Positions 7,109 to 13,652 of a DNA stretch of 18,772 nucleotides are shown here, piece after piece. A model generated the notes under the pieces. It did not search any database and was not told the DNA's origin. It saw nothing but the letters and a program-made list of their open reading frames with translations. The stretch's first letter is position 1. The number at the start of each line of letters is the position of its first letter. A program made the translations under genes and the position numbers. Location: positions 1 through 18,772 of the forward strand of contig SKTJ01000051.1 of the NCBI GenBank assembly GCA_007122565.1, given 5' to 3'. Source of the DNA: Syntrophomonadaceae bacterium. GTDB taxonomy: Bacteria > Bacillota > Dethiobacteria > DTU022 > UBA8154.

Positions 7109-7152
7109 CTTAGCAGACAACGCCCGGGCTTGCCCGGGCGTTGTCTGCTAAG
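7109..7152. repeat. Perfect 21-bp inverted repeat, possible bidirectional terminator
   Basis: The arms 7109-7129 and 7132-7152 are perfectly complementary over 21 bp with only a 2-nt centre, and the core GCCCGGGC is GC-rich. The stem is followed by AGTTGATTT on the + side and preceded by an AT-rich run, so it probably ends the had transcript, but it lacks a true T-tract. Its exceptional length and perfection could also mark a protein binding site or a rearrangement junction. Confidence 0.75.
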
Positions 7153-7200
7153 TTGATTTATCAATTGCATTATAAATTTGCCCGCAATGCAGGGATAGAG

Positions 7201-7228
7201 TTATGGATCGTAACCACTCAGGTATAAT
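7201..7228 (+). promoter_or_regulatory. Predicted promoter of the structured RNA
   Basis: A consensus -10 TATAAT is at 7223-7228 with a poor -35 candidate TTATGG at 7201-7206 (16-nt spacing). The expected start near 7235 coincides with the first base of the closing stem of the RNA that follows. Confidence 0.45.
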
Positions 7229-7235
7229 TTGCAGC

Positions 7236-7414
7236 GGGGTGCAGGATACCTGTTCGAAACCTCAGTCTCAAGTTAAAGATACAGGGGTTGCCTTTGCCAA
7301 CCCGGCCCACACGCTTTGGCTCGCTGCGTTCAAACACGTAGCATGTGGAAACCCCGGTCCGGCAAAGCCTTTTGATCGAGCCTGAACGGTTACTCACAGG
7401 TAATCCTGAACCCC
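7236..7414 (+). ncRNA. Structured small RNA candidate, 6S-like layout
   Basis: About 180 nt folds into one long irregular rod. The closing stem pairs GGGGT (7236-7240) with ACCCC (7410-7414), AGGAT (7243-7247) with ATCCT (7403-7407) and ACCTGT (7248-7253) with ACAGGT (7396-7401), with one bulged A. Further in, AACC/GGTT and TCAG/CTGA pair, then CTTTGCC (7292-7298) with GGCAAAG (7361-7367), CCGG with CCGG, CCACA (7307-7311) with TGTGG (7344-7348), and an apical hairpin GCTGCGT/ACGTAGC (7323-7329/7336-7342). A consensus -10 sits exactly upstream. The rod with a less paired centre and the size recall 6S RNA, but I cannot match conserved 6S bases, so the identity is inferred. A dispersed repeat is an alternative. 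Short open frames here on both strands have no coding character. Confidence 0.5.
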
Positions 7415-7585
7415 TTTGTGCTATTTTCAAGAGTGCTGAGTTGTTACTATGGATCATGTAAAGGATAGCGTTTAACAAAATAGTTTGAAGTATAAATTTA
7501 TTCAACATGTTTTTTAATGCAAAAGAAGGTATTCCCTTCCATGATGACGAATTAAAACCAATCATACTTGTAAGGAGTGGTTTTT
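7415..7585 (+). other. Spacer and 5' untranslated region before fakB
   Basis: AT-rich, without a gene. A possible -10 TATAAA (7491-7496) has no well-spaced -35 (TTTAAC at 7471 is only 14 nt away). A small hairpin GAAGG/CCTTC lies near 7525-7540. The fakB ribosome site AAGGAG is at 7572-7577. Confidence 0.4.
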
Positions 7586-8419
7586 ATGGCACAAGTTCGA
7601 ATTGTTACCGATTCGACCGCTTTCCTGGAGGAAGAAACAATTGAAAGGTATAATATTTCTGTGGTTCCCCTGTATGTAAACTTTGAGAATGAAGTTATCC
7701 TCGATGGATCCATTTCAAATGCTGAATTTTTTGACAAAATGAAAAATGCAACAAAAATGCCCTTTACTTCCCAGCCATCACCGGGTGATTTCGTAAAAGT
7801 ATATGAGAAAATATTAGAGGAAGGGGATGATATAGTTACTCTGGTTATATCTTCCGGAATTAGCGGCACTTATGACAGCGCTATCAATGCGGCAAAATTA
7901 CTTGATATAAAGCGGATTGCTGTGGTGGATACTACAATGACTTCCGGGGGGCTGGCAATGCTGGTAAAAGAGGCAGCTGAAGCAGCAGCACAGGGAAAAA
8001 CAAAGGAAGAGATTGTCGCTCTCTTGGAAGATAAAAAGCGGCGGCTACGGCTATTCTTTATCCCCGATACATTAGAGTACCTAAAAAAGGGTGGGCGTAT
8101 CGGTGGCGCTCAGGCCTTGCTTGGGACCCTTTTAAAGATAAAGCCGGTATTATATTTGAATAACGGTAAGGTGGAAACATATGACAAGGTAAGGACCATG
8201 AAAAAGGCAATGGAACGGATTGTTGATGAAATCCCCCCGGCAAAGGGCCCTTTTACCCTGACAATCATTCATGGTGAAGCATTTGATACGGCAAATAAAA
8301 TGAAAGCTATGATTACAGAACGTTTCCCGGAGGCTGAAGTTATTATCAATGAATTAAGCCCAGTAATCGGCACACACGCCGGCCCGGGAGTGGTAGGCCT
8401 TTGCTTTTATGCACAGTAA
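7586..8419 (+). CDS. fakB: DegV-family fatty-acid-binding protein (FakB)
   Basis: A 277-residue DegV-family protein. FakB proteins bind a free fatty acid and present its carboxylate to the kinase FakA, giving acyl-phosphate for phospholipid synthesis. Visible: N-terminal VRIVTDSTAFL (4-14), the TSQPSPGDF loop (61-69), the SSGISGTYDSA lipid-carboxylate loop (89-99), the central LEYLKKGGRIGGAQALLG segment, and the C-terminal THAGPGVVGL. ATG7586 is preceded by AAGGAG with 8-nt spacing; the GTG at 7577 overlaps the ribosome site. The fakA homologue follows 39 nt later, so the two components are encoded together. It does not look part of the aromatic cluster, which ends at the palindrome. Confidence 0.92.
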   Translation: MAQVRIVTDSTAFLEEETIERYNISVVPLYVNFENEVILDGSISNAEFFDKMKNATKMPFTSQPSPGDFVKVYEKILEEGDDIVTLVISSGISGTYDSAINAAKLLDIKRIAVVDTTMTSGGLAMLVKEAAEAAAQGKTKEEIVALLEDKKRRLRLFFIPDTLEYLKKGGRIGGAQALLGTLLKIKPVLYLNNGKVETYDKVRTMKKAMERIVDEIPPAKGPFTLTIIHGEAFDTANKMKAMITERFPEAEVIINELSPVIGTHAGPGVVGLCFYAQ

Positions 8420-8458
8420 CTTTACTAGGATATTAATTTAACTATCGGAGTGAATGTG

Positions 8459-10195
8459 ATGAGCTGTAACGGGCATAAGGTGGTTTTGCTTGGGGGAGAT
8501 GACCTGCGGGACATGTTCCTCCAGGGCACCCTCTATTTTGAAAAACACAAAGAAGCCATAAACGATCTGAATGTTTTCCCCGTACCCGATGGGGATACAG
8601 GCACTAATATGGCCCTTACGCTTCAGGCGGCTTCCCGGGAACTGCAAAGTGTTTCTACAACCAGTTCTATTGGTGAGGTTTCCAGGATTGCCGCACGCAG
8701 TGCCCTGATGGGAGCACGTGGTAATTCCGGGGTGATTCTGTCTCAACTGTTCCAGGGAATAGCAAGGGGTCTTGCCGGGAAAGAGGATGCCCGTCTGACT
8801 GAGTTGGGGCGGGCATTTCAGTACGGTATCGTCTATGCATACAATGCGGTTTCCCGCCCGGTTGAAGGGACAATATTGACGGTAGCGCGGGAAATTGCAA
8901 GGGGTAGCCGGATCGCTGTTCAGAAAAATATTAATGTAGTGGATTTGTTGGGCGTTGCCATAGCAAGCGGAAAAAAGGCGCTGGAACGCACTCCGGATCT
9001 ATTGCCTGTTTTAAAAGAAGCAGGTGTGGTTGACGCCGGTGGTTTGGGATTGATTGTTTTTTTGGAGGGTTGCTTGCAGAGTGTGTCAAGACATTCTTCA
9101 GATGAAATACCATTAACTGAAGGGGAAAAAGCGACAGGAGAATTCTATAAATACATTTCTCAGGACAACGAAACAGTAGAAGAAAGCACTAGTCTGCAGG
9201 AAGAGTTTGATACCCGCTTCCCTTACTGTACCGAACTTATAATCAGGGGAGATGATCTGTTACTACCCACATTGCGCCAGCAATTAGAGCCAATGGGTGA
9301 TTCGTTACTGGTGGCAGGGGATACTGGCGTGGTAAAAGTACATATTCATACAGCTAATCCGGGAAGTGTGCTGGAAACCTGTCTGGCGTGTGGCAGCATT
9401 CATGATATTAAAATTGATAACATGCTGGACCAGTTCAATAAGACTCGCTGGAGTGATGGTGAAGGCCAGCCTGCTCAGGGATTAAGAACTGTATCGGCAC
9501 AAATTGAAACCACTCCGCAGCAGCGAAAACCCTTAATGGAAATTGGTCTGGTAGCGGTCGCGGCCGGAACAGGATTTGTGGACATATTTGAAAGCATGGG
9601 GGCAGACCGCATTGTTTTTGGTGGACAGAGTATGAACCCGCCGGTTGAGGATCTGGTGAATGCTGTTCTGGAGGTAAATTCAAAAAAGGTCATTATTCTC
9701 CCCAATAACAGTAATGTCCAGTTTGCTGCAGAACAGGCGGTTAAGCTGGTAGATAAAGAGATTTCCGTGATCGATACCAACAGTCTTCCCCAGGGTCTTG
9801 CGGCGATACTGGCATTTGACCGGAGTAAATCTCTGGCGGATAACTTTGTGGAGATGTGCCTGCGGGCCAGGCAGGTAAAAACGCTGGAGGTTACCTATGC
9901 TACCCGTGATGCTGTGGTAAACGGAATCACGGTGCAAAAGGACGATATTATCGGACTTGCTGATGGAGCACTGCTGGTTAGTGGCCTGACTATAAACGAA
10001 ACAGTATTGGAACTTCTGCGTAATGTTCTTGATGATCAAGAAGAACAGATTGTTACATTGTTCTATGGTCATGATGTAACTGAAAGTGATGCAGGTGAAC
10101 TTGCCCAAAAGGTGGAGGCTGATTTTCCCGATAGCGAAGTGGAGTTGCAATCCGGGGGACAGCCACTCTATTATTATCTCATCTCCGTGGAATAA
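8459..10195 (+). CDS. fakA: Fatty acid kinase catalytic subunit, DAK2/YloV family (FakA)
   Basis: A 578-residue protein matching the YloV/FakA family: an N-terminal DhaL-type ATP-binding domain, a middle domain and a C-terminal domain used in FakB binding. Visible: NDLNVFPVPDGDTGTNMALT with metal-binding Asp44 and Asp46, the segment SALMGARGNSGVILSQLFQG (~80-100), RPVEGTILTV, and DAGGLGLIVFLEGCL (~180). It phosphorylates the fatty acid held by FakB, with ATP, in the cytoplasm. ATG8459 lies 8 nt after GGAG (8447-8450); GTG8450 overlaps that site. In many Firmicutes this gene sits in an rpmB-asp23-yloV-recG neighbourhood; here it sits with fakB between aromatic catabolism and pyrH. It is slightly longer than the ~550 residues usual in staphylococci. 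Confidence 0.93.
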   Translation: MSCNGHKVVLLGGDDLRDMFLQGTLYFEKHKEAINDLNVFPVPDGDTGTNMALTLQAASRELQSVSTTSSIGEVSRIAARSALMGARGNSGVILSQLFQGIARGLAGKEDARLTELGRAFQYGIVYAYNAVSRPVEGTILTVAREIARGSRIAVQKNINVVDLLGVAIASGKKALERTPDLLPVLKEAGVVDAGGLGLIVFLEGCLQSVSRHSSDEIPLTEGEKATGEFYKYISQDNETVEESTSLQEEFDTRFPYCTELIIRGDDLLLPTLRQQLEPMGDSLLVAGDTGVVKVHIHTANPGSVLETCLACGSIHDIKIDNMLDQFNKTRWSDGEGQPAQGLRTVSAQIETTPQQRKPLMEIGLVAVAAGTGFVDIFESMGADRIVFGGQSMNPPVEDLVNAVLEVNSKKVIILPNNSNVQFAAEQAVKLVDKEISVIDTNSLPQGLAAILAFDRSKSLADNFVEMCLRARQVKTLEVTYATRDAVVNGITVQKDDIIGLADGALLVSGLTINETVLELLRNVLDDQEEQIVTLFYGHDVTESDAGELAQKVEADFPDSEVELQSGGQPLYYYLISVE

Positions 10196-10202
10196 CTAAC
10201 GA

Positions 10203-10389
10203 ATTGATCAGGAGTCAGGGGCAGAAGTCAAAATAGGCCGTTTTCCTGCAGTAATATTTCTTGCCTCAGGGCAGACTATTTGTGTGGACGGTGGTTGGTT
10301 ATGCGCTGATGCATTAATCATTAGACCTGTGGTAAAATGTCATAAAGGAGCTGCCCTGTCTGCATTAGATATATTTGTGGAGGTAACAG
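10203..10389 (+). pseudogene. Short-chain dehydrogenase C-terminal relic
   Basis: In the frame starting at 10203, without a start codon, the translation includes GRFPAVIFLASGQTICVDGG (about 10236-10295). This strongly resembles the SDR C-terminal block in which an AVxFLAS helix leads into a GQT-x-x-VDGG strand, except that the usual 6-9 residues between FLAS and GQT are missing. No catalytic YxxxK or cofactor-binding part lies upstream, because the frame is closed by the TAA at 10197. I read it as the decayed, internally deleted tail of an SDR gene. The frame continues into the pyrH leader without significance. Chance similarity over about 20 residues cannot be excluded. Confidence 0.45.
10330..10338 (+). 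promoter_or_regulatory. Possible extended -10 promoter for pyrH-frr
   Basis: TGGTAAAAT at 10330-10338 fits the TGnTATAAT extended -10 form, with no clear -35. Transcription would begin near 10345, 45 nt upstream of the pyrH start, inside the relic sequence. Confidence 0.35.
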
Positions 10390-11124
10390 ATGACAATACC
10401 TGTTTATAAAAGAATTATTCTTAAGTTAAGTGGAGAAGCCCTGGCCGGACAAAAAGGCTCCGGTATTGATTACAAAGTTTTAAAGGATATTGCGAAACAG
10501 ATAGACGAAGTAAATAAATTTAATGTGGAGATTGCTGTTGTAGTTGGCGGAGGAAACATTTGGCGGGGTGCTAATGCTGATGAGCGGGGGATGGACCGGG
10601 CCACGGCTGACTATATGGGTATGTTAGCCACGGTGATAAACGCCCTTGCCTTGCAGGATGCCCTCGAGAGCATTGGGGTTGATACGCGGGTGCAATCTGC
10701 TATTGATATGCAGCAAGTAGCAGAACCCTATATCCGCCGGCGGGCAATCCGTCACCTGGAAAAGGGAAGAGTGGTGATCTTTGCCGGCGGTACGGGCAAC
10801 CCTTATTTTACCACTGATACAACTGCAGCTTTACGGGCTGCTGAGATAGAAGCGGAAGTGATATTGTTGGCTAAAGGGAAAGTCGATGCTGTTTACGATA
10901 TGGATCCGCTCCTTAATCCTGAGGCTACAAAATTTACCGAAATGAGTTATATTGATGTAATTAATAAAGGGCTGGGCGTAATGGATTCAACGGCTGCTTC
11001 ACTGTGTATGGACAACATGATTACACTGGTGGTTTTCGGTTTAAATAAGTCTGGTAACATTAAAAAGGTCATAATGGGAGAAAAATTGGGAACAATTGTA
11101 AGGGGGGGAACCAATAATGGATGA
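10390..11124 (+). CDS. pyrH: UMP kinase
   Basis: A 244-residue amino-acid-kinase-fold enzyme that phosphorylates UMP to UDP with ATP, the first committed step to UTP and CTP. Visible: KLSGEALAG near the N-terminus, the glycine-rich GGGNIWRG loop (~54-61), MDRATADYMGMLATVINALA for UMP binding, and AGGTGNPYFTTDTTAALRA (~136-154). Full length for the family. The start is clear (GGAGG 5 nt upstream). It overlaps frr by 8 nt, so the two are coupled. The genes usual upstream in Firmicutes, rpsB and tsf, are absent. Confidence 0.98.
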   Translation: MTIPVYKRIILKLSGEALAGQKGSGIDYKVLKDIAKQIDEVNKFNVEIAVVVGGGNIWRGANADERGMDRATADYMGMLATVINALALQDALESIGVDTRVQSAIDMQQVAEPYIRRRAIRHLEKGRVVIFAGGTGNPYFTTDTTAALRAAEIEAEVILLAKGKVDAVYDMDPLLNPEATKFTEMSYIDVINKGLGVMDSTAASLCMDNMITLVVFGLNKSGNIKKVIMGEKLGTIVRGGTNNG

Positions 11125-11671
11125 TATTTTTAAAGAGACGGAGCGAAAAATGGACAAAAGTGTGGAAGCGTTTAAACGGGAACTTTCCACGCTTCGTGCC
11201 GGCAGGGCTGTTCCTTCATTGCTGGACAGGATTCAGGTGGATTATTATAATACACCAACGCCTCTAAACCAGCTTGCCACCATCTCCACTCCGGAACCGC
11301 GACTCCTTGTTATCCAGCCCTGGGATAAAAATGTCCTGGCGGATGTGGAAAAGGCAATTTTAAAATCAGATCTGGGCCTGACCCCTAACAACGATGGGAC
11401 TTTGATCAGACTGAGTATTCCGCAACTTACGGAGGAACGAAGAAAAGAGCTGGTAAGGTATGTACGTAAGAAGGCGGAAGAGGGAAGGGTGGCAATTCGC
11501 AATATACGCAGGGAAAGCAATGATTTGCTTAAAAATGAAGAAAAGAAGGGTACTATATCTGAAGATGATCGCCGGCTTTTTCAGGAAGAGAACCAGGAAT
11601 TGACAAACAAACGAATAGAAGAAGTGGATAATCTGCTTGCTGACAAAGAAAAAGAAATCATGGAAGTTTGA
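11117..11671 (+). CDS. frr: Ribosome recycling factor
   Basis: A 184-residue protein, the usual length, that with EF-G splits the post-termination 70S ribosome. Visible: the helical N-terminal STLRAGRAVPSLLDRIQVDY, the beta domain YNTPTPLNQLATISTPEPR, the motif IRLSIPQLTEERRKELV, and the charged C-terminal helix (VRKKAEEGRVAIRNIRRE). The start codon lies inside the end of pyrH, with AGGGGGG (11101-11107) as ribosome site. Confidence 0.98.
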   Translation: MDDIFKETERKMDKSVEAFKRELSTLRAGRAVPSLLDRIQVDYYNTPTPLNQLATISTPEPRLLVIQPWDKNVLADVEKAILKSDLGLTPNNDGTLIRLSIPQLTEERRKELVRYVRKKAEEGRVAIRNIRRESNDLLKNEEKKGTISEDDRRLFQEENQELTNKRIEEVDNLLADKEKEIMEV

Positions 11672-11696
11672 TTATCAGTTATAAGGACAATCTTTT

Positions 11697-11939
11697 ATGA
11701 AAAACAATATAATTCCTGATGTAACGGCTTTTCCCCTGGATCAGGCCTTAAATCTTCTTGAAAAACATAGTGTCTCTTATTATGTAAAAAAAGCGCTTCC
11801 ATTTCGCCCACCCGGAAAGTCATCCGGTAAAGTTGAAAACAAAGAGTTGCAGCCTACGGTTTACCGGGTAATCAGACAGGTAGAGGGTAAAGAAGGTGTG
11901 GTTGAGCTAGTGGTTGCACCTGAGGCTGCAGCAGAATAG
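11697..11939 (+). CDS. Small PASTA-like protein of unknown function
   Basis: An 80-residue soluble protein that I do not recognise as a named family. The pattern IPDVTAFPLDQALNLLEKHS near the N-terminus, and a closing strand YRVIRQVEGKEGVVELVVAP, resemble a single PASTA domain (V/IPDV, then a helix with A-x-x-x-L, then strands). PASTA domains normally bind muropeptides outside the cell as parts of kinases or penicillin-binding proteins; here there is no signal peptide or membrane segment, so any such role is doubtful. A proline- and lysine-rich insert (RPPGKSSGKVENKE) interrupts the domain. An AAGGA site 10 nt upstream, and placement 25 nt after frr and 53 nt before uppS, support a real translated gene in the operon. 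Confidence 0.7.
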   Translation: MKNNIIPDVTAFPLDQALNLLEKHSVSYYVKKALPFRPPGKSSGKVENKELQPTVYRVIRQVEGKEGVVELVVAPEAAAE

Positions 11940-11948
11940 CTATTGCTT

Positions 11949-11966
11949 ACCCCCAGCGATGGGGGT
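11949..11966 (+). other. Stable hairpin between the PASTA-like gene and uppS
   Basis: ACCCCCA (11949-11955) pairs perfectly with TGGGGGT (11960-11966) around a GCGA tetraloop of the GNRA type. Only CAATTTA follows, so termination would be weak. It may adjust expression between the two genes or protect mRNA. Confidence 0.5.
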
Positions 11967-11992
11967 CAATTTATGCGTACGGGGGCTCAGGG

Positions 11993-12742
11993 ATGAGCAA
12001 AAAGAAAGAAGAAGAATTGCTAAAACTTGTGAGCGAAGAAGAAATTCCGGTCCATGTTGCTGTGATCATGGATGGAAATGGCCGCTGGGCTAAAAATAGG
12101 GGTTGGCCACGTATTGCCGGCCACAAAGCCGGTATGGATACGTTGCGGGAAATCATCAGTTGTGCCGATGAGATTGGTATCAAAGTGATGACCTTTTTTG
12201 CTTTTTCCACGGAAAACTGGAAAAGGCCCTCATGGGAAGTTAAATATTTGATGAAGTTACCGGAAGAGTACTTACAAAAAGAATTGAATACTCTCATGGA
12301 AAAAAATGTTGTGATCAAAGCCATTGGTGATCTCAGCCGTCTTCCCAGGCGAACGCTAAAAGCGGTCAATGATGCCCTTCATAACACCAAAGATAATACA
12401 GGTCTGGTTATAAATTTTGCATTGAACTACGGTGGCCGGGCTGAAATTGTGGATGCGGTCAGACAGATTTCCCAAAAAGTAGCTGCGGGCAAGCTGGAAC
12501 CGGATGATATTGATGCACAGGTGCTGGCTGACCATCTTTACACGGGGGATATCCCCGATCCAGACCTTTTAATTCGTCCGAGTGGTGAACTGCGCATCAG
12601 TAATTTTCTGCTCTGGCAAATGGCCTATACTGAGTTGTGGTTTACGCGTATCCTCTGGCCTGATTTTAATAGGGAACATTTTTTAAGGGCAATTATGGAC
12701 TATCAAAGACGGGAAAGAAGATTTGGAGGGATTAAGAAGTAG
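11993..12742 (+). CDS. uppS: Undecaprenyl diphosphate synthase (cis-prenyltransferase)
   Basis: A 249-residue enzyme that adds isopentenyl units in cis configuration to farnesyl diphosphate to make the C55 carrier lipid for peptidoglycan and other wall polymers. Visible: HVAVIMDGNGRWAKNRGWPR (21-40) with catalytic Asp27, GHKAGMDTLRE, FFAFSTENWKRP, INFALNYGGRAEI, and PDPDLLIRPSGELRISNFLL with the magnesium/substrate-binding region. The more common form of the last block is RTSGEQRLSNFLLWQ, so the P and L substitutions are mild variants. It lies in an order shared by many Firmicutes, next to cdsA and dxr. Confidence 0.97.
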   Translation: MSKKKEEELLKLVSEEEIPVHVAVIMDGNGRWAKNRGWPRIAGHKAGMDTLREIISCADEIGIKVMTFFAFSTENWKRPSWEVKYLMKLPEEYLQKELNTLMEKNVVIKAIGDLSRLPRRTLKAVNDALHNTKDNTGLVINFALNYGGRAEIVDAVRQISQKVAAGKLEPDDIDAQVLADHLYTGDIPDPDLLIRPSGELRISNFLLWQMAYTELWFTRILWPDFNREHFLRAIMDYQRRERRFGGIKK

Positions 12743-12779
12743 TTGGATTAGGATTAGTATATGGATGGGGTGTATTTTA

Positions 12780-13574
12780 ATGTTAAAAACAAGGGTATTT
12801 ACTGCGCTACTTGGTATCCCCGTTTTACTCTTCTTTGTTTATTTAGGCAATTATTGGTTTACCCTTTTCATTCTGCTTGTTACTCTAATCGGTTTAAAAG
12901 AGTACAACACTTTGATGAGAAAGGGAGATTGGAAACCATTTGAGATAGCAGGATATTTAATGATCCCTATTTTGTTTTTTGCAGTTTATCAGGATAGTGC
13001 TCCTTTGCTAATCTCTCTTTGGATTCTTTTCTTTCTTACGTTCAGCCTGCTGCCCGTGTTTTTTTATGGAAGAGTTAAATATTGGGATTCTGCTCTTGCC
13101 TTTTGGGGTATTATATACACAGGTGGACTTGCCGGATTTTTGCTTGCCACACGTATGTTGCCAGATGGTTTTTACTATATCCTTTTTATATTAATTGTTA
13201 TCTGGTCTAATGATATTTTTGCTTATCTGTGGGGTAGTCGTTTTGGGCGTCGCAAGCTTGCACCCGCTATCAGTCCAAAAAAGACGGTAGAGGGCACGAT
13301 CGCAGGCCTTGTGGCAAGTGTGCTGGCCGGTATGGCGTTGGGAATTCTGTTGCCTGTGGAACTAATTAGTCTAACAACGGGAGCACGCTTGGGGTTACTT
13401 ACGGGAGTAACAGGTTCCCTCGGTGATCTTAGTCAGTCGGCGTTGAAACGTAGCGTTGGGGCCAAGGATTCCGGAGACTTGCTACCTGGACACGGAGGTA
13501 TCCTGGATCGGTTTGACAGCCTTTTCTTTGCGGCACCTTTCTTTTATATATACTTACGCTATTTCATGATTTGA
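12780..13574 (+). CDS. cdsA: Phosphatidate cytidylyltransferase (CDP-diglyceride synthase)
   Basis: A 264-residue polytopic membrane protein that converts phosphatidic acid and CTP to CDP-diacylglycerol, the branch point of phospholipid synthesis. Several hydrophobic segments are visible (about 6-25, 27-43, 58-73, 78-100, and more after that). The CdsA signature is complete near residues 220-246: SALKRSVGAKDSGDLLPGHG followed by GILDR. I chose ATG12780 (MLKTRVFTALLGIPV), the usual family beginning, with GGATGGGG upstream. Longer in-frame options (TTG12723, ATG12765) would add atypical residues, and TTG12723 would also overlap uppS. Confidence 0.96.
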   Translation: MLKTRVFTALLGIPVLLFFVYLGNYWFTLFILLVTLIGLKEYNTLMRKGDWKPFEIAGYLMIPILFFAVYQDSAPLLISLWILFFLTFSLLPVFFYGRVKYWDSALAFWGIIYTGGLAGFLLATRMLPDGFYYILFILIVIWSNDIFAYLWGSRFGRRKLAPAISPKKTVEGTIAGLVASVLAGMALGILLPVELISLTTGARLGLLTGVTGSLGDLSQSALKRSVGAKDSGDLLPGHGGILDRFDSLFFAAPFFYIYLRYFMI

Positions 13575-13587
13575 CCTGGCGAGTATG

Positions 13588-13599
13588 TACAGTACTGTA
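13588..13599. promoter_or_regulatory. 12-bp perfect palindrome upstream of dxr, possible operator
   Basis: TACAGTACTGTA is a perfect palindrome ending 2 nt before the -35 of the dxr promoter, with further symmetric AT pairs outside a single mismatch. It does not match LexA or FapR consensus sites as I know them. Confidence 0.4.
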
Positions 13600-13601
13600 T
13601 A

Positions 13602-13629
13602 TTTACTTGAACTGGAAATCTGTTATAAT
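13602..13629 (+). promoter_or_regulatory. Predicted sigma-A promoter for dxr-rseP-ispG
   Basis: TTTACT (13602-13607), a 16-nt spacer and a perfect TATAAT (13624-13629) lie in the cdsA-dxr gap. Transcription would start near 13636, giving a very short leader before the dxr ATG at 13653. A second possible promoter, TTGACC (13571-13576) with TACTGT (13593-13598), overlaps the palindrome. Confidence 0.6.
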
Positions 13630-13652
13630 AATACAAGGGAGTTTGGAGTAAT

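Noticed and set aside
7203..7385. Open frame of 60 codons on the plus strand at the same place
   Set aside because: Composition is not protein-like, there is no Shine-Dalgarno sequence, and it lies within the RNA candidate and its promoter.
7218..7565. Open frame of 115 codons on the minus strand across the structured RNA
   Set aside because: No ribosome site, no recognisable domain, and its sequence is dictated by the paired arms of the RNA; the reading fits a non-coding element better.
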